Shown piece by piece: positions 5,174 to 6,543 of a stretch of 6,543 bases of DNA. The DNA lies in NCBI GenBank assembly GCA_002333125.1, contig DDBM01000041.1, positions 1 through 6,543 on the forward strand, in the 5' to 3' direction. Below the pieces are notes generated by a model. That model saw only the letters and a program-made list of their open reading frames with translations. It was not told the origin of the DNA and did not search any database. Every line of letters begins with the position of its first letter. Within the stretch, counting starts at the first letter, position 1. The stretch comes from Moraxellaceae bacterium UBA2032 (GTDB taxonomy: Bacteria; Pseudomonadota; Gammaproteobacteria; Pseudomonadales; Moraxellaceae). Made by a program: the position numbers and the translations under genes.

Positions 5174-5398
5174 TTAGTGCCGTTTAGTTGCCTTAGTCAT
5201 GACATCAATAAAAAACGGAAAAACCTCAAATTCATGCGGCTCTAGACCAAAAAATTCGGCAGTAGAAACAGCCTCGTCAATGTCATCGAAATGCCCCGCT
5301 TTAGATAAAAGCGGTGTAGTTGTCACGTCGCCGTCAGGAGAAGGACACAAGAACTCATGCGACGCTAAACACTGAACAACGACGGAACGAATTAACAT
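5174..5398 (-). CDS. Unknown small acidic protein (74 aa)
   Basis: I do not recognise this protein. It is soluble-looking, with two cysteines (10 and 18), an acidic middle (DDIDEAVSTAEFFGLEPHEFE at its core) likely to be helical, and a short basic end (TKATKRH). Its ATG lies two bases after the stop of the ssDNA-binding protein gene, and its stop is 13 bases before the next gene, so it is surely co-transcribed and probably translated. The position between replication and coat genes suits a small regulator or assembly factor, but nothing in the sequence fixes a function. Confidence 0.65.
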   Translation of the reverse strand: MLIRSVVVQCLASHEFLCPSPDGDVTTTPLLSKAGHFDDIDEAVSTAEFFGLEPHEFEVFPFFIDVMTKATKRH

Positions 5399-5400
5399 TA

Positions 5401-5700
5401 TTAAGCCGCCTTAGCTGGTAATGGCTTCAACGAGATCAAAACGGTTTTTTGTGTTTTACCGTTTGTGACCTGTTCAAAAGTAGCAGTAGCAGCAAAAGGA
5501 AAATCTAAAGCAGCAAAAGAAGTAAATTCTTTAGAAGTACCAAAAGTGTATTCAGAAGAAGCGAAACCTTTAGCATTACCTTTTGATTCATCCAAAGATG
5601 TTTCGACATAAACCTTTGTACTATCGTAAGACTGGCCGTTATCAAGGTTGCCCTTGTTAAACTTCATGCCTGTCACTTTAACTTGCGATGTAAATTGCAT
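5401..5700 (-). CDS. Single-stranded DNA-binding protein (gpV/RstB-position, 99 aa)
   Basis: This is likely the phage ssDNA-binding protein that coats progeny strands and switches synthesis from double- to single-stranded DNA. It is strand-rich, with many aromatic and basic residues in an OB-fold-like pattern: SQVKVTGMKFNKG (5-17), STKVYVET (27-34), SEYTFGTS (49-56), ATATFEQV (71-78) and TQKTVLISLKPL (83-94). AGGA lies 7 bases before the ATG. The gene directly follows rep, the usual place for this function in inoviruses. Several inovirus proteins of this size share the GMKFNKG...YDSTKVYVET type of opening as far as I recall; a database match was not possible. Confidence 0.75.
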   Translation of the reverse strand: MQFTSQVKVTGMKFNKGNLDNGQSYDSTKVYVETSLDESKGNAKGFASSEYTFGTSKEFTSFAALDFPFAATATFEQVTNGKTQKTVLISLKPLPAKAA

Positions 5701-5723
5701 AATAAAATCCTAAAAGAAGGCCA

Positions 5724-6543
5724 TTAAATGACTTGTTCCCATTGCTGGCCAAAAAAATTCAAGGGAACAGATGCAAACTCATTCAGAGGATGCGGAGCTA
5801 AAGGAATGGAGTTGTAGTCATGTATAAAATTGCCGCAAGTATCAATACTAGCAAGCACACCCTTCAAACGGTTAGGAATACAGTTTTTATTAGGATGGCT
5901 AATTTTCGACAAAAAAAGATCATCATCATTAAAAAATTGACGTAGGAAAGTGATGTATTTACCAGATTGATTTTTCATAATTTCTAAAGCGCGAGCATAA
6001 GCAATCTTGGCAGTTTTCTTTTTGCAAGCGATACGGACAGGAGTAACAGCAGATTTAAAAACAGAAAAACAAGGATAAGCCGCTAAGAAATAATCAGAAG
6101 GATTAATTAAAACTTCAAAAGGGATAACACGATCAGAACTTTTAAATTCAACCTCAGCCCGTACCCATTTAGAGGACTTGTCCCCCTCTTTTAATCCTTT
6201 CTCATAAAATCGTGTGTACTTGCCCGACTTACGAACGCCAATAGTAAGAGTACGGCCCGCCCCAGTTGGTCTGTGCCAATTCCCCTTACGTTCAATGTTT
6301 GGAGAAACAACCGAGCAATTGAACCCTGATTCATGCCATTGTTGTTCAGCCCAATCAACAGAAATATTTTCGGATTCAAAATCATCATGAGCCAAGTCAC
6401 AACGAGTAATAACAGGACGTACAGCTTTAAATTTTAAAAAGTGATAGAGACGATGTTCCCAACCCTCAGCAGCATTTAAACAACCTGTGCCATTTAAGGT
6501 AATCATCATTGTGTTACGTTGACCGCCATAACAAACAAAGCCG
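5724..6543 (-). CDS. Replication initiation protein, C-terminal part (Rep_trans-like)
   Basis: This is the remainder of the rep gene that begins at 506, giving about 441 residues in all. The family should nick the double-stranded replicative form at its origin and start rolling-circle synthesis. In full-length numbering the visible landmarks are ITLNGTGC (182-190), ITRCDLAHDD (214-223), with the acidic residues characteristic of the Rep_trans/RstA-like family, YTRFYEKG (278-285), with tyrosines that are candidates for the nicking residue, and KWVRAEVEF (294-302). The product acts in the cytoplasm. The gene ends 23 bases before the ssDNA-binding protein gene, as rstA precedes rstB in CTX-phi. 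An ATG at 6509 is internal and should not be taken as the start. Family assignment is from motif recognition; the catalytic tyrosine is an inference. Confidence 0.85.
   Translation of the reverse strand, partial: GFVCYGGQRNTMMITLNGTGCLNAAEGWEHRLYHFLKFKAVRPVITRCDLAHDDFESENISVDWAEQQWHESGFNCSVVSPNIERKGNWHRPTGAGRTLTIGVRKSGKYTRFYEKGLKEGDKSSKWVRAEVEFKSSDRVIPFEVLINPSDYFLAAYPCFSVFKSAVTPVRIACKKKTAKIAYARALEIMKNQSGKYITFLRQFFNDDDLFLSKISHPNKNCIPNRLKGVLASIDTCGNFIHDYNSIPLAPHPLNEFASVPLNFFGQQWEQVI

Noticed and set aside
6191..6400. Minus-strand 69-codon frame inside rep
   Set aside because: It is in another frame of the rep domain with no support.

Overview
The window reads as the complete circular genome of a filamentous (inovirus-type) phage of the CTX-phi/Pf style, cut open inside its replication gene. 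The minus-strand reading frame entering at position 6543 continues without a break into the minus-strand frame at positions 2-1. Joining the ends gives one replication initiator of about 441 residues, with the split family-typical domain restored across the join. The sequence is AT-rich. The Xer sites resemble gammaproteobacterial dif, so the host is probably a gammaproteobacterium; the genus cannot be read from the sequence alone.

On the minus strand lies one tightly packed operon in classical inovirus order: rep (506 to 1, continuing 6543 to 5724), a single-stranded DNA-binding protein (5700-5401), an unknown 74-residue protein (5398-5174), a small one-span minor coat protein (5160-4942), the major coat protein with signal peptide (4945-4721), a long secreted pIII/OrfU-like adhesin with Thr-Gly repeats (4693-3161), an Ace/pVI-like membrane protein (3158-2823) and a Zot/pI assembly ATPase (2823-1768). 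Gaps are a few bases to a few tens of bases, and three boundaries overlap or nearly touch, which suggests translational coupling.

On the plus strand, facing away from rep, are two small regulator genes, at 699-893 and 1155-1628. Both look like ribbon-helix-helix DNA-binding proteins, the second with an unrecognised N-terminal domain. They occupy the position of rstR in CTX-phi. Each has a distinct operator-like array upstream: a four-half-site dyad at 574-629 in the rep/regulator divergent region, and three exact GTGAGCACTCAC boxes plus a degenerate fourth around the promoter of the second gene.

Between the second regulator and zot (1629-1767) lies what looks like a CTX-type attP: two dif-like sites in inverted orientation, able to fold as single-stranded DNA into a forked hairpin with paired XerC and XerD arms. 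This suggests integration at the host dif site by host XerC/XerD; no phage integrase is present. No toxin or other cargo gene is visible.

The most notable items are the folded attP, the two separate operator systems, and a cluster of G/C-tract hairpins inside the low-complexity N-terminal part of rep (293-387), which may be a replication origin or packaging signal embedded in coding sequence.
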